Assembly (NCBI GenBank): GCA_964420975.1
Contig: CAYQVH010000017.1
Span: forward strand, 19,023 to 83,022
From: Accumulibacter sp964420975
GTDB taxonomy: Bacteria; Pseudomonadota; Gammaproteobacteria; Burkholderiales; Rhodocyclaceae
Length of the DNA: 64,000 nucleotides
Direction of reading: 5' to 3'
Under the pieces are notes generated by a model that did no database searches, was not told the origin of the DNA, and saw only the letters and a list, made by a program, of their open reading frames with translations. Positions 1 through 8,087 of this stretch are shown here, one piece after another (the stretch's first letter is position 1; the number at the start of each line of letters is the position of its first letter). Both the position numbers and the translations under genes were made by a program.

Positions 1-471
1 GAACTGGGGCGCGCCATGAAGAGCAAGCTTGAACCCGCCTTTGAACGTTACGGCCTGGCACTCGACAGTTTCGTCGTGCAGAACGTTTCGCTGCCCGAAG
101 AGTTGCAGAAGGTTCTCGATTCGCGCATCGGCATCAACATGATCGGAGATCTCGGGCGCTACACGCAGTATCAGGTTGCCAACAGCATTCCGCTGGCAGC
201 GCAGAACGAAGGCGGCGTCGCCGGCGTCGGCGCCGCGCTCGGTGCCGGCCTCGGGCTTGGCCAGGCGATGACCGCGGCGGTGACGCAGGCGGTCCAAGGT
301 AGCGCGGCGGCAGCGCCTGCTCCCGCCCCAACGGCGCCGACGAACGTCGGGACGACCGCCGACGAGGTCGTCGCGACCCTTGAGAAGCTGCACGGCCTGG
401 TTGCCAAAGGCATCCTCTCGCAAGCCGAGTTCGACGCCAAGAAATCGGAGTTGCTGGGCAAGCTCGCCTGA
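1..471 (+). CDS. SPFH-family protein with C-terminal SHOCT domain (5' partial)
   Basis: The reading frame is open from base 1, so the gene starts upstream and only the last 156 residues are seen. The first part (EELQKVLDSRIGINMIGDL) looks like the end of an SPFH/band-7 domain of the type called 'virion core protein'. A Gly/Ala/Gln-rich linker and an Ala/Pro stretch follow. The last 35 residues (LEKLHGLVAKGILSQAEFD) match a SHOCT domain, a short helical module found at the C-terminus of oligomerising proteins. SPFH proteins scaffold membranes or membrane-stress complexes. The next gene, a DUF4178 zinc-ribbon membrane protein, begins 44 bases downstream on the same strand, so they are probably one operon. 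The SHOCT assignment is firm; the SPFH assignment rests on a short C-terminal piece and on context. Confidence 0.75.
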   Translation, partial: ELGRAMKSKLEPAFERYGLALDSFVVQNVSLPEELQKVLDSRIGINMIGDLGRYTQYQVANSIPLAAQNEGGVAGVGAALGAGLGLGQAMTAAVTQAVQGSAAAAPAPAPTAPTNVGTTADEVVATLEKLHGLVAKGILSQAEFDAKKSELLGKLA

Positions 472-515
472 CTTGCCGTGGAACGTGACCTTGTCGCCTC
501 GCCGGCGGACGGCCT

Positions 516-2420
516 GTGAAGCGCGCTACGTGCCCCTCGTGCGGTGCGCCGGTCGTCTTCCGTTCGTCGGCTACGGTTTACGTCGTCTGCGATTTTTGTC
601 GCAGCCTGCTGCTACGCAGTGGCGACGACTTGCAAGATCTGGGCCGCATGGCCGACCTGTTGCCGGATACCTCGCGCCTCCAGATCGGTAGCGAGGGAAC
701 GTTCCGCAAACGTCATTTCGTCGTCGTTGGTCGTATTCAGCTGCGTTACGAATCGGGGCTCTGGAACGAATGGCATCTGCTGCTCGACGACGGGCGCAGT
801 GCCTGGCTCGCCGAGGCGGCCGGCGAGTACATCGTCAGCGCTCAGATCAGCGTACGCACGCCGGTACCGGCGTTCGAGACGCTCGAACCGGAGATGGCGA
901 TCGTCCTTGACGGGCGTCGCTTTGTCGTCAGCGACCTGAAAACCGCGCGCTGCATCGCTGGCGAGGGCGAACTGCCGTTTCGTGTCGCCGCGGGCTACGA
1001 CGTCAATACGGCCGACCTGCGTAGCAGCGACCGCTTTGTGACCATCGACTACAGCGAAACACCCGCACTGGTTTTTGTCGGTCACACGGCGACGTTCGCC
1101 GAGTTACAACTTGAGAACCTCAAGCCGGTCGACGACGCCAGCGTCACCGGCACGACGACCACCGTCCGCTCTTTCAACTGCCCGCACTGCGCGGCACCGC
1201 TCACGGTGCACTCGCCGGCAATCGAAAGCGTTGCTTGTGATGCCTGCGGTTCGATCATCGGCGTTGACAATGAAAACGTCAAACTGCTGGCAAGAGCAAC
1301 GCAGGCACTGCGCGAAACACCGTGGTTGCCGCTCGGCAGTCAGGGCCGCTGGCGCGAGGTCGACTGGCTGGTGATCGGCTTCATGCGCCGAAGTACGCAC
1401 GCCGACGGCGTTGACTACTCGTGGTCGGAATACCTGCTCTTCCATCAGGAACACGGCTTCGCCTGGCTGGTCGAGTCACAGGGCCACTGGAATTTCGCCC
1501 GAACACTCGCCAACCCGCCAGCGGTCAGCCGTGGGCAAAAGACGTTCACCCACCACGGCAAGCTGTTCAAGCTGTTCAACAGCAGCCAGGCCGAAGTGAC
1601 TTACGTTGTCGGAGAGTTCTACTGGCGGGTGGCGGTCGGGGAGCGTTGCACAGTGGAGGACTACGTCTGTCCGCCGTTGATGTTGTCGCGCGAGGTGAGC
1701 GCCAAGGAGGCCACCTGGTCGAGCGCCGAGTACGTCACGGCGGTCGAGGTCGCCTCGGCCTTCGGCGTCAAGACCCCTCCGCCAACGCAAAGCGGGGTCT
1801 ACGCCAACCAGCCGAATCCGCTGCTCGAAAGCCATCGCCGGGTCTGCCGCGCGTTCTGGCAGCTGGCGCTGGCAGCGACCGTCGTCCAGTTCGCCTTTGC
1901 CTTCCTTTTCGCCGCCCAGTTGGTGCTCAAACAGCCGCTCGTTCTCTCGCCGGCAAACGAGGAAGCGACGGTCAACAGCCGGGAGTTCGTCCTTGGCAGC
2001 CGGGCACGTGCCCTGCTCGTCCGCCACAATACCGACGTCAATAACAACTGGCTGTCGCTGACGACGACGCTGGTCGATAAGAATACCGGTGAAAGCTACC
2101 AGGGCGAACAGGAAATCAGCTATTACCACGGCGTCGAAGACAATGAAAGCTGGTCGGAGGGAACGCCGGCCGACGACCTCCTGTTCCGCGCCATTCCGGC
2201 CGGCACCTACTACCTGGTCGTCGAGTACGAACTCGGAACCGATAATCCGGTAGCGGTAGTGGACAAGCTGGAGGTCGTGCGCAATCCCGTCGCCTGGTCG
2301 AATTTCGTTTTGCTGCTGGTCTTTCTGGCCATCTTCCCGCTCGTCTCGCGCTGGCGGCGAAATGCGTTCGAGACCCGACGCTGGCGCGAGAGTGATCTCG
2401 GCGAGAAGGAGGAGGCGTGA
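516..2420 (+). CDS. Zinc-ribbon, tandem DUF4178 membrane protein
   Basis: A 634-aa protein starting at GTG. A four-cysteine zinc ribbon (C6, C9, C25, C28) lies at the extreme N-terminus, which supports this start. It is followed by a DUF4178-like beta-rich domain (about residues 50-190). A second CPHC...CDAC ribbon at about 221 leads into a second DUF4178-like domain (about 265-410). Two hydrophobic segments near residues 445-470 and 594-613 bracket an extracytoplasmic region, so the protein is membrane anchored with its ribbons probably in the cytoplasm. DUF4178 proteins commonly sit beside SPFH proteins, but their biochemical role is unknown. The stop codon overlaps the start of the next small ORF. 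Confidence 0.85.
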   Translation: MKRATCPSCGAPVVFRSSATVYVVCDFCRSLLLRSGDDLQDLGRMADLLPDTSRLQIGSEGTFRKRHFVVVGRIQLRYESGLWNEWHLLLDDGRSAWLAEAAGEYIVSAQISVRTPVPAFETLEPEMAIVLDGRRFVVSDLKTARCIAGEGELPFRVAAGYDVNTADLRSSDRFVTIDYSETPALVFVGHTATFAELQLENLKPVDDASVTGTTTTVRSFNCPHCAAPLTVHSPAIESVACDACGSIIGVDNENVKLLARATQALRETPWLPLGSQGRWREVDWLVIGFMRRSTHADGVDYSWSEYLLFHQEHGFAWLVESQGHWNFARTLANPPAVSRGQKTFTHHGKLFKLFNSSQAEVTYVVGEFYWRVAVGERCTVEDYVCPPLMLSREVSAKEATWSSAEYVTAVEVASAFGVKTPPPTQSGVYANQPNPLLESHRRVCRAFWQLALAATVVQFAFAFLFAAQLVLKQPLVLSPANEEATVNSREFVLGSRARALLVRHNTDVNNNWLSLTTTLVDKNTGESYQGEQEISYYHGVEDNESWSEGTPADDLLFRAIPAGTYYLVVEYELGTDNPVAVVDKLEVVRNPVAWSNFVLLLVFLAIFPLVSRWRRNAFETRRWRESDLGEKEEA

Positions 2421-2563
2421 TCAAAGCCAGCTGGGTGGCCGGCATGCTGGCGCTGCTCGTCTTCAGTCATGCCCAGTATCAGGGCTGGAGTCTTTTCGAC
2501 CGCGAGGCCGGCGCACACGCGTCGCGTACCGCCGGCAGCGGCGGCCGCAGCTATCACAAATGA
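2417..2563 (+). CDS. Small membrane or secreted protein, 48 aa, coupled to the DUF4178 gene
   Basis: A GTG start overlaps the TGA of the DUF4178 gene (GTGA), with a GGAGG-like stretch just upstream, the usual geometry of translational coupling. The product begins MIKASWVAGMLALLVFSHAQ, a signal-peptide or single-membrane-segment profile. It ends in a short Gly/Ser/Arg-rich tail. Its 3' end overlaps the 3' end of the convergent HD-GYP gene by about 10 bases. No domain is recognised. It is probably a real small protein of the SPFH/DUF4178 operon, but coding is inferred from position and start context only. Confidence 0.55.
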   Translation: MIKASWVAGMLALLVFSHAQYQGWSLFDREAGAHASRTAGSGGRSYHK

Positions 2564-3789
2564 GGCGTCGACCCGGGCAAGTCTGACCAGAGCTGGTCGA
2601 GGTCGGGGAAACGCCACTTCGCCGGGTCTTCGCGACGGACGATGGTCAGCGGCGACCGCGCGAGGTCAACCGTCTCGGGCAGGATACGAGCGTTGGCCTT
2701 GGTCGAGAAGAAGACCCGTATCCGCGGCTGCGGCAATGATTTTTCCCCCTGTTCGGTGACCACACCGAGACGACCACAACTCAGCAGAACGAGGGAACCA
2801 ATCGGATAGATGCCGAGACTCTTGACGAAAGCCTGAAAGATGTTGGGGTCGAAATGGCCTCCCCACTCGGCCATCCGACGCAGCGATTCGGCGGGGTCCC
2901 AGCCGGCTTTGTACGGGCGATTCGAGGTGATCGCGTCGTACACGTCGCAGACCGCCCCCATCTTGGCGAAAAGGCTGATCACATCGCCCTGCAGGCGCTC
3001 GGGATAACCGGATCCGTCGATCTTTTCGTGGTGGTGGAGAACCACGTCGAGCGCCACCGGATCGACCTCGCTGCGGTCCCGCAGCATGCGTATTCCGGCC
3101 TCCGGATGCGTCTTCATGATCGCATACTCGTCGTCGGTCAACTTACCCGGCTTGTTGAGCACCGCCAAGGGCATCGCCGCTTTGCCCAAGTCGTGAAGCA
3201 GACCCGCGATCCCGGCCGAGTGCGTCTGCGCGTCGTCGAGATGCAAGGTTCGGGCGAGCGCTATCATCAACGCGCAGACGGCCACCGAATGCAGGTAGGT
3301 GTAGTCGTCGGCGGTCTTCAATCGGGCAAGGCTGATCAACGCCCCAGGGTTGCGGCTCACCGAATCGGAAATGGCCTCCACCAAGCGACGCGCGCCGGCG
3401 ACGTCAATCGCCTTGCCGAGGCGTGCCTCCTCAAACATCGAGGCAACCGCCTGTCGCGAACGGTTGAGTATCCGTGCCGCGCGCTGGCGCTCGATTCCGG
3501 CCGGTGTCGGATCGACCTGCCGTGGCTGGTTGGCAAGTACGGCGACGTCCGCCTCGATCTCGGCCGGCGAGTCGGCGACCGCAGCCACCGACTCGTCGGT
3601 GGCGACATCGATTCCCTTGCTGGAGTCGATCCAGACCTCCCGGATATTACTGGCGCGGATCGCGTCAACGTCTTCCTGGTCGCGGATAACGAAGGACGAA
3701 CGCCAAAACGGATGGTCGATCCAGGAGCCGCAAAACTCCTGGAGAAACATGCCAACCGTGAGCTGCTCGACTTTGATCCGCTTGAGCAC
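2554..3789 (-). CDS. HD-GYP domain cyclic-di-GMP phosphodiesterase with DUF3391
   Basis: A 411-aa cytoplasmic protein. The GTG start is preceded by an AGGA Shine-Dalgarno sequence. Residues 1 to about 125 form the DUF3391 N-terminal domain (LKRIKVEQLTVGMFLQEF). Residues about 145-330 form an HD-GYP hydrolase: H167, the HD pair at 199-200 (LLHDLGKAAM) and the HHHEKIDGSGYP block at 252-263, which carries the GYP triplet. The metal ligands expected of an active c-di-GMP phosphodiesterase are therefore present. There is no receiver or PAS domain, so the input signal would come through DUF3391 or a partner. It stands alone, upstream of nothing on its strand and convergent with the preceding cluster. 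Confidence 0.93.
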   Translation of the reverse strand: MLKRIKVEQLTVGMFLQEFCGSWIDHPFWRSSFVIRDQEDVDAIRASNIREVWIDSSKGIDVATDESVAAVADSPAEIEADVAVLANQPRQVDPTPAGIERQRAARILNRSRQAVASMFEEARLGKAIDVAGARRLVEAISDSVSRNPGALISLARLKTADDYTYLHSVAVCALMIALARTLHLDDAQTHSAGIAGLLHDLGKAAMPLAVLNKPGKLTDDEYAIMKTHPEAGIRMLRDRSEVDPVALDVVLHHHEKIDGSGYPERLQGDVISLFAKMGAVCDVYDAITSNRPYKAGWDPAESLRRMAEWGGHFDPNIFQAFVKSLGIYPIGSLVLLSCGRLGVVTEQGEKSLPQPRIRVFFSTKANARILPETVDLARSPLTIVRREDPAKWRFPDLDQLWSDLPGSTPHL

Positions 3790-3843
3790 GTGTTTTCCTA
3801 AGATTGGACGCGCTGCGCCGACTGGCTCATCATAAATGAGCGA

Positions 3844-5010
3844 TCAAAGACCCGCTTCGGCGCGCAGGAGCGCCGCCTTGTCGGTCGCCTCCCAGGTGAA
3901 CTCCGGTTCGTCGCGACCAAAATGCCCATAGGCGGCAGTTTTGCGGTAGATCGGTCGCAACAGGTTGAGCGATTGGATGATTCCCTTCGGGCGCAGGTCG
4001 AAATGCTGGCGAACGAGTTCCACAATCCGGTGATCGTCAATTCTGCCGGTACCGAAGGTATTGACCATCAGTGATACCGGCCTCGCAACACCGATTGCGT
4101 AAGCCACTTGAACCTCACAGCGGTCTGCGAGACGAGCGGCGACGATGTTCTTCGCCACGTAGCGAGCGGCGTACGCCGCTGAGCGATCGACCTTCGACGG
4201 GTCCTTTCCCGAAAACGCGCCACCACCGTGCCGCGCCGCACCGCCGTAGGTATCGACGATGATCTTGCGCCCGGTAAGACCGCAGTCACCATGCGGGCCA
4301 CCAACGACGAAGCGGCCGGTCGGGTTGATCAGGAAACGAGGATTCGCGTTCAACAGGGACGGCGGCAGTACCGGCTTGATCACTTCTTCGATCACCGCCT
4401 CCGAAATCTGGGCGTGCGACACCTCCGGGTCGTGCTGGGTCGACACGACAACCGTATCGATCGCCACCGGCTTGCCGTCGACGTAGCGCACCGTCAGCTG
4501 GCTCTTCGCGTCCGGGCGCAGCCACGGCAAGCGACCATCGTGGCGAACTTCGGCCTGCCGCTGCATGATGCGATGCGCATAATGAATCGGCAGCGGCATC
4601 AGCGACGGCGTTTCGTTACAAGCGTAACCGAACATCAGGCCTTGGTCGCCAGCACCCTGGTCCAGGTCGATCCCCTGCCCCTCATTCACGCCTTGCGCGA
4701 TATCCGGAGACTGCCGGTTGATCGCCGTCAGAATCGCACAACTCTTGTAGTCGAAACCGATGTCGGAGTTGTTGTAGCCGATACGGCGGACCGCGTCCTG
4801 AGCGATCTCACGGTAGTTGATGTGCGCCTTGGTGGTGATCTCGCCCGAAATCACCACCAGACCGGTCGACACCAGGGTCTCGCAGGCAACCCGCGCCGGC
4901 GGATCGTCGGCCAGGATGGCGTCAAGGATGGAATCGGAGATTTGGTCGGCTACCTTGTCCGGATGGCCCTCCGAAACCGATTCCGACGTAAAGAGAAACT
5001 CATTGCTCAC
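3844..5010 (-). CDS. metK: S-adenosylmethionine synthetase
   Basis: Makes S-adenosylmethionine from methionine and ATP. The 388-aa protein has the normal family length and its signatures: SEGHPDKVADQISD near the N-terminus, GAGDQGLMFGYA, and the glycine-rich loop GGGAFSGKDPSK. The start is the GTG giving MSNEFLFTSESV. The frame stays open upstream, but that part translates the riboswitch/terminator leader and has no similarity to MetK. A leader of about 150 bases between a near-consensus promoter and the start codon contains a SAM-II-like pseudoknot and an intrinsic terminator, so expression is probably repressed by its own product. Confidence 0.98.
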   Translation of the reverse strand: MSNEFLFTSESVSEGHPDKVADQISDSILDAILADDPPARVACETLVSTGLVVISGEITTKAHINYREIAQDAVRRIGYNNSDIGFDYKSCAILTAINRQSPDIAQGVNEGQGIDLDQGAGDQGLMFGYACNETPSLMPLPIHYAHRIMQRQAEVRHDGRLPWLRPDAKSQLTVRYVDGKPVAIDTVVVSTQHDPEVSHAQISEAVIEEVIKPVLPPSLLNANPRFLINPTGRFVVGGPHGDCGLTGRKIIVDTYGGAARHGGGAFSGKDPSKVDRSAAYAARYVAKNIVAARLADRCEVQVAYAIGVARPVSLMVNTFGTGRIDDHRIVELVRQHFDLRPKGIIQSLNLLRPIYRKTAAYGHFGRDEPEFTWEATDKAALLRAEAGL

Positions 5011-5024
5011 GCTGCATCTGCTCC

Positions 5025-5066
5025 AAAAAGAAAAACCCCGGGAAGGCGGCGTTGCCAGCCCCGGGG
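5025..5066 (-). terminator. Intrinsic terminator in the metK leader
   Basis: On the minus strand a 7-bp GC stem (CCCCGGG pairing with CCCGGGG, with a smaller GGC/GCC pairing inside the loop) is followed at once by TTTTTCTTTTT. It lies between the SAM-II-like aptamer and the metK start codon, 15 bases before the GTG. This is the position of an expression platform that would stop transcription before the coding region. Confidence 0.8.
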
Positions 5067-5077
5067 TACGAGCAGAC

Positions 5078-5155
5078 GACGCTTTAGCAGTATTTTTGAG
5101 CCGTTTGACGCGGCTGCGGCCGCCCTGCAAGTTGTCCTGATTAACTCGGCGGAGA
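5078..5155 (-). promoter_or_regulatory. SAM-II-like riboswitch (candidate) upstream of metK
   Basis: On the minus strand a stem P1 (CCGCC at 5152-5148 with GGCGG at 5124-5120) encloses a loop starting GAGUUAA and ending CUUGCAG. GCAG (5128-5125) can pair with CUGC just before the GCUAAAG motif (about 5090-5080), giving an H-type pseudoknot. The order P1, loop ending UUGCA(G), P1', linker, pairing strand, GCUAAA is the SAM-II layout as I know it. Unlike the compact form, the linker is about 29 nt and holds its own hairpin (AGCCG/CGGCU, 5115-5099). An intrinsic terminator follows. The gene controlled, metK, fits a SAM sensor. The assignment was made by eye without a covariance search. Confidence 0.6.
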
Positions 5156-5159
5156 GATA

Positions 5160-5189
5160 ATTATAGTTTTTGTCGTCGCGACCGGTCAA
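5160..5189 (-). promoter_or_regulatory. Sigma-70-type promoter of metK
   Basis: On the minus strand a -35 box TTGACC (5189-5184) and a perfect -10 box TATAAT (5165-5160) are separated by 18 bases. The expected start site, about 7 bases downstream, falls right at the first strand of the SAM-II-like P1 stem. The leader RNA would thus begin with the aptamer. Confidence 0.75.
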
Positions 5190-6101
5190 TTGGCTTCCCT
5201 GCGACGATCTGTGCATTATTTCTCCTTGATCACGCTTTGCCGCTTTCTCAGTCGCCTGCCGTTGTCGTGGCTGCACCTGCTCGGTGCGCTGCTCGGTTGG
5301 TTGGTCTGGCTCTCGTCACCGACCTATCGAAGGCATCTGCGCGAGAACATGACGCTCGCACTTGGCGCAGTCGACGCCCGTCGGCTGCGTGCCGCAGCGA
5401 TCCGCGAAACCGGCAAAGGCGCCGTCGAGCTGCCGCGCATCTGGTTGCGACCGCTGGCGGACGCGGTGGCCAGCGTCGTCCAGGTCTCGGGATGGGAACT
5501 CGTTGAAGCCGCTATTCGCCGCGGCAAAGGCATCGTTTACCTGACTCCGCACCTCGGCTGTTTCGAAGTCACGGCGCAGTATCTCTCGAGCCGGGCACCG
5601 ATTACCGTGCTTTATCGAGCGCCAAAGCATGCCTGGGTACAAACGATGATCGAGTCCGGTCGCGCCCGCGCACAACTGCACCTCGCGGCGGCAGATCTTG
5701 CCGGCGTGCGCACCCTGCTCAAAGCGCTGCGCCGCGGTGAGGCGGTCGGCATTCTGCCCGATCAGGCACCGCGCGCCGGGGAAGGCCGCTGGCTCGACTT
5801 CTTTGGTCGTCCCGCGTACACCATGACGCTTGCCGCGCGCCTGATCGAGAGCGGTGCCAGCGTGATCATGGTGTGGGCGGAACGTCTGCCGAGCGGCGTC
5901 GGCTACCACTTCCGCCTGCAGGAGCCGACGCAGGCGATCAGCGGCAGTCTCGAACAACGCGCCTTAACGATCAATCAAGAGATCGAACATCTGATACGAC
6001 AGTGCCCGGCCCAGTACCTGTGGGGCTACAACCGCTACAAGCGGCGGCGGGGAAGTGGCGACCCGAGTCTGACGCGGGGCGTTCCGGAGTCGTCTTCGTG
6101 A
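5190..6101 (+). CDS. Lipid A biosynthesis (LpxL/HtrB family) acyltransferase
   Basis: A 303-aa inner-membrane-associated acyltransferase of the LpxL/LpxM/HtrB family, which adds secondary acyl chains to lipid A. The N-terminus holds a hydrophobic anchor (LPLSWLHLLGALLGWLVWLS). The catalytic His/acid motif appears as TPHLGCFE near residue 121, and a later ILPDQAPR block matches the substrate-binding region. The start is uncertain: TTG at 5190 directly abuts the metK -35 box, and an in-frame GTG at 5211 (MHYFSLITLCRF) is at least as likely. A plus-strand promoter candidate (TTGTCC, 18-bp spacer, GATAAT, 5132-5161) overlaps the metK leader DNA. First gene of an LPS core assembly run continuing to 10330. 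Confidence 0.88.
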   Translation: MASLRRSVHYFSLITLCRFLSRLPLSWLHLLGALLGWLVWLSSPTYRRHLRENMTLALGAVDARRLRAAAIRETGKGAVELPRIWLRPLADAVASVVQVSGWELVEAAIRRGKGIVYLTPHLGCFEVTAQYLSSRAPITVLYRAPKHAWVQTMIESGRARAQLHLAAADLAGVRTLLKALRRGEAVGILPDQAPRAGEGRWLDFFGRPAYTMTLAARLIESGASVIMVWAERLPSGVGYHFRLQEPTQAISGSLEQRALTINQEIEHLIRQCPAQYLWGYNRYKRRRGSGDPSLTRGVPESSS

Positions 6102-6144
6102 ACAGCCACCCCTTGCTCGATCGCTTGCACGCGGGTTAACACTG

Positions 6145-7266
6145 ATGCAGCTCGCCTTTTGCCTTTACAAGTATTTCCCGTTCGGCGGCCTGCAGCGCGA
6201 TTTCCTGCGCATCGCCCTTGCCTGCCAGAAGCGAGGGGCGCGGATACGCGTCTACACCCTCGAGTGGCGTGGCGACGTTCCGCTTGGTTTCGAGGTCGTA
6301 GGGGTGCCGGTCAGGGCCTGGACCAATCAGCGGCGCTACGCCAAGTTCAGCGCCTGGGTCGGCGAAGACTTGGCGCGGCGGGCAGTCGATCGCGTCGTCG
6401 GCTTCAACAAGATGCCTGGGCTGGACGTCTACTTCGCCGCCGATCCGTGCTACGAAGACCGCACCCGGACGCTGCGCAGCCCGTTGTACCGCTTGAGCAG
6501 TCGCTATCGCCACTTCTCGGCGTACGAGCGCGCGGTCTTTGCGGCCGACAGCAAGACCCTGATTTTGATGATCTCGCCCGCACAGCAAGCGCTCTTCCAG
6601 AAACACTACGCGACACCCGGCGAACGCTTTCACCTGCTCCCGCCCGGGGTTTCCCGTGACCGCCGCGCCCCGCCTGACGCGCCGCTCATCCGGGCGGATT
6701 TTCGTCAGCAGTTTGGGCTCGCCGACGACGAACGATTGCTCCTGCAAATCGGCTCCGGATTCAAGACCAAGGGATTGGACCGCAGTCTGCAGGCATTGGC
6801 GGCGTTGCCGAAGACCCTCGCCAGCCGCTGCCGCTTGATCGCCATCGGCGACGACGAAGCACGGCCTTTTCGTGCGCAAGCGCGGGCGCTCGGGGTCGGT
6901 GATCGCGTGCAAATCCTGCGCGGGCGTAGCGATATCGTTCGCTTCTTTCTCGGCGGCGACGTGCTGCTCCATCCGGCGTACAACGAAAACACCGGCACCG
7001 TGCTGCTGGAAGCGATGGTCGCCGGCTTGCCGGTGTTGACGACTGCGGTTTGTGGTTACGCGCCCTATATCCTTGAGGCGGGCGCCGGCGTCGTGCTGCC
7101 GGAGCCGTTCTCGCAGGCGCAACTCAACCAGACGCTGGCGGACATGCTGAGCGACGAACCAGCACGCGCGCGCTGGCGGAACAACGGACTGGCCTTCGCC
7201 GAGCAAGCCGACATCTACGACAACGCCGAACGGGCCGCCGATCTGATCGTCGGACAAGCACCATGA
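6145..7266 (+). CDS. waaG: LPS core glycosyltransferase, WaaG/RfaG-like (GT4)
   Basis: A 373-aa GT-B fold glycosyltransferase. The N-terminus (MQLAFCLYKYFPFGGLQRDF) is typical of WaaG, the transferase that adds the first hexose to inner-core heptose on the cytoplasmic face of the inner membrane. The C-terminal nucleotide-sugar half has the E-x7-E arrangement (ENTGTVLLEAMVAGLP). It follows the acyltransferase by 43 bases and overlaps the next gene, an RfaP-like heptose kinase, by ATGA. Adjacent waaG and waaP is a known LPS-core gene order. The donor sugar cannot be read from the sequence. Confidence 0.88.
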   Translation: MQLAFCLYKYFPFGGLQRDFLRIALACQKRGARIRVYTLEWRGDVPLGFEVVGVPVRAWTNQRRYAKFSAWVGEDLARRAVDRVVGFNKMPGLDVYFAADPCYEDRTRTLRSPLYRLSSRYRHFSAYERAVFAADSKTLILMISPAQQALFQKHYATPGERFHLLPPGVSRDRRAPPDAPLIRADFRQQFGLADDERLLLQIGSGFKTKGLDRSLQALAALPKTLASRCRLIAIGDDEARPFRAQARALGVGDRVQILRGRSDIVRFFLGGDVLLHPAYNENTGTVLLEAMVAGLPVLTTAVCGYAPYILEAGAGVVLPEPFSQAQLNQTLADMLSDEPARARWRNNGLAFAEQADIYDNAERAADLIVGQAP

Positions 7267-8087
7267 GTGACGCGCAACGGGTCCTTGACGAACCGTTTCG
7301 TTCGCTGTGGGCAGGGCACGATCCCTTCGTCGCCGTCGAGCGATTATCGGGAGAAATCTTCCGTGAGCTGGAAACGCGTCGCACCTTGCGCACTGAGGTC
7401 GCCGGCCGCGCCTATTTCGTCAAGATTCACCGCGGTGTCGGCTGGTGCGAGATCGCCAAGAATCTGCTGTCGCTACGCTTGCCGGTGCTCGGCGCAAGCG
7501 ACGAATGGCGCGCGCTGCAACGGCTGCGTGCCGCCGGCGTCGACACCATGCACGCCGTCGCCTACGGCCGGCGTGGCTGCAACCCGGCGCGACAGCAGTC
7601 ATTCATCGTCACCGAGGAACTCGCTCCGACGATCAGCCTCGAAGATTTCGCCCGCGACTGGCCCCACCAACCGCCGGCGCTGCGCTTGAAGTGGGCGCTG
7701 ATCACCGCGGTGGCACAACTCGCGCGATCGATGCACGCCGCCGGCGTGAACCACCGCGACTTCTACCTCTGCCATCTGCTCGTCCATCTCGATCCGCCGC
7801 CCACTGCCGACGCCTGCCGCCTGTCGTTGATCGACCTGCATCGCGCGCAAGTCAGAGCGGTCACACCACGCCGCTGGCGCGACAAGGATCTGGCGGCGCT
7901 ATACTTTTCTGCGCTCGACATCGGCCTCACGGGTCGCGACCTGATGCGTTTTCTCGCCGTCTATTTCGCCCGACCATTGCGCAGCGTCATCAACGACGAA
8001 GCGCGTCTGCTGGAGCGACTGACCCGTACGGCGCGCAAACTCCAGGCACGCTTCACGCGCAAGGTGGCGCTTGGAGAAATGACGTGA
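7263..8087 (+). CDS. rfaP: LPS core heptose(I) kinase, RfaP/WaaP-like
   Basis: A 274-aa kinase-fold protein that would phosphorylate heptose I of the LPS inner core using ATP. The catalytic loop reads VNHRDFYLCH, the family's characteristic form, and is followed by LSLIDLHRAQVR as the metal-binding Asp segment. The N-lobe lysine appears in the segment RAYFVKIHRGVGW. The length matches the family. The start ATG overlaps the stop of waaG and the stop overlaps the GTG of the next kinase, so the three are translationally coupled. Confidence 0.9.
   Translation: MSDAQRVLDEPFRSLWAGHDPFVAVERLSGEIFRELETRRTLRTEVAGRAYFVKIHRGVGWCEIAKNLLSLRLPVLGASDEWRALQRLRAAGVDTMHAVAYGRRGCNPARQQSFIVTEELAPTISLEDFARDWPHQPPALRLKWALITAVAQLARSMHAAGVNHRDFYLCHLLVHLDPPPTADACRLSLIDLHRAQVRAVTPRRWRDKDLAALYFSALDIGLTGRDLMRFLAVYFARPLRSVINDEARLLERLTRTARKLQARFTRKVALGEMT

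Noticed and set aside
5011..5130. Longer MetK start upstream of the GTG
   Set aside because: The extension would translate the aptamer and terminator DNA; the GTG start matches MetK family N-termini exactly.
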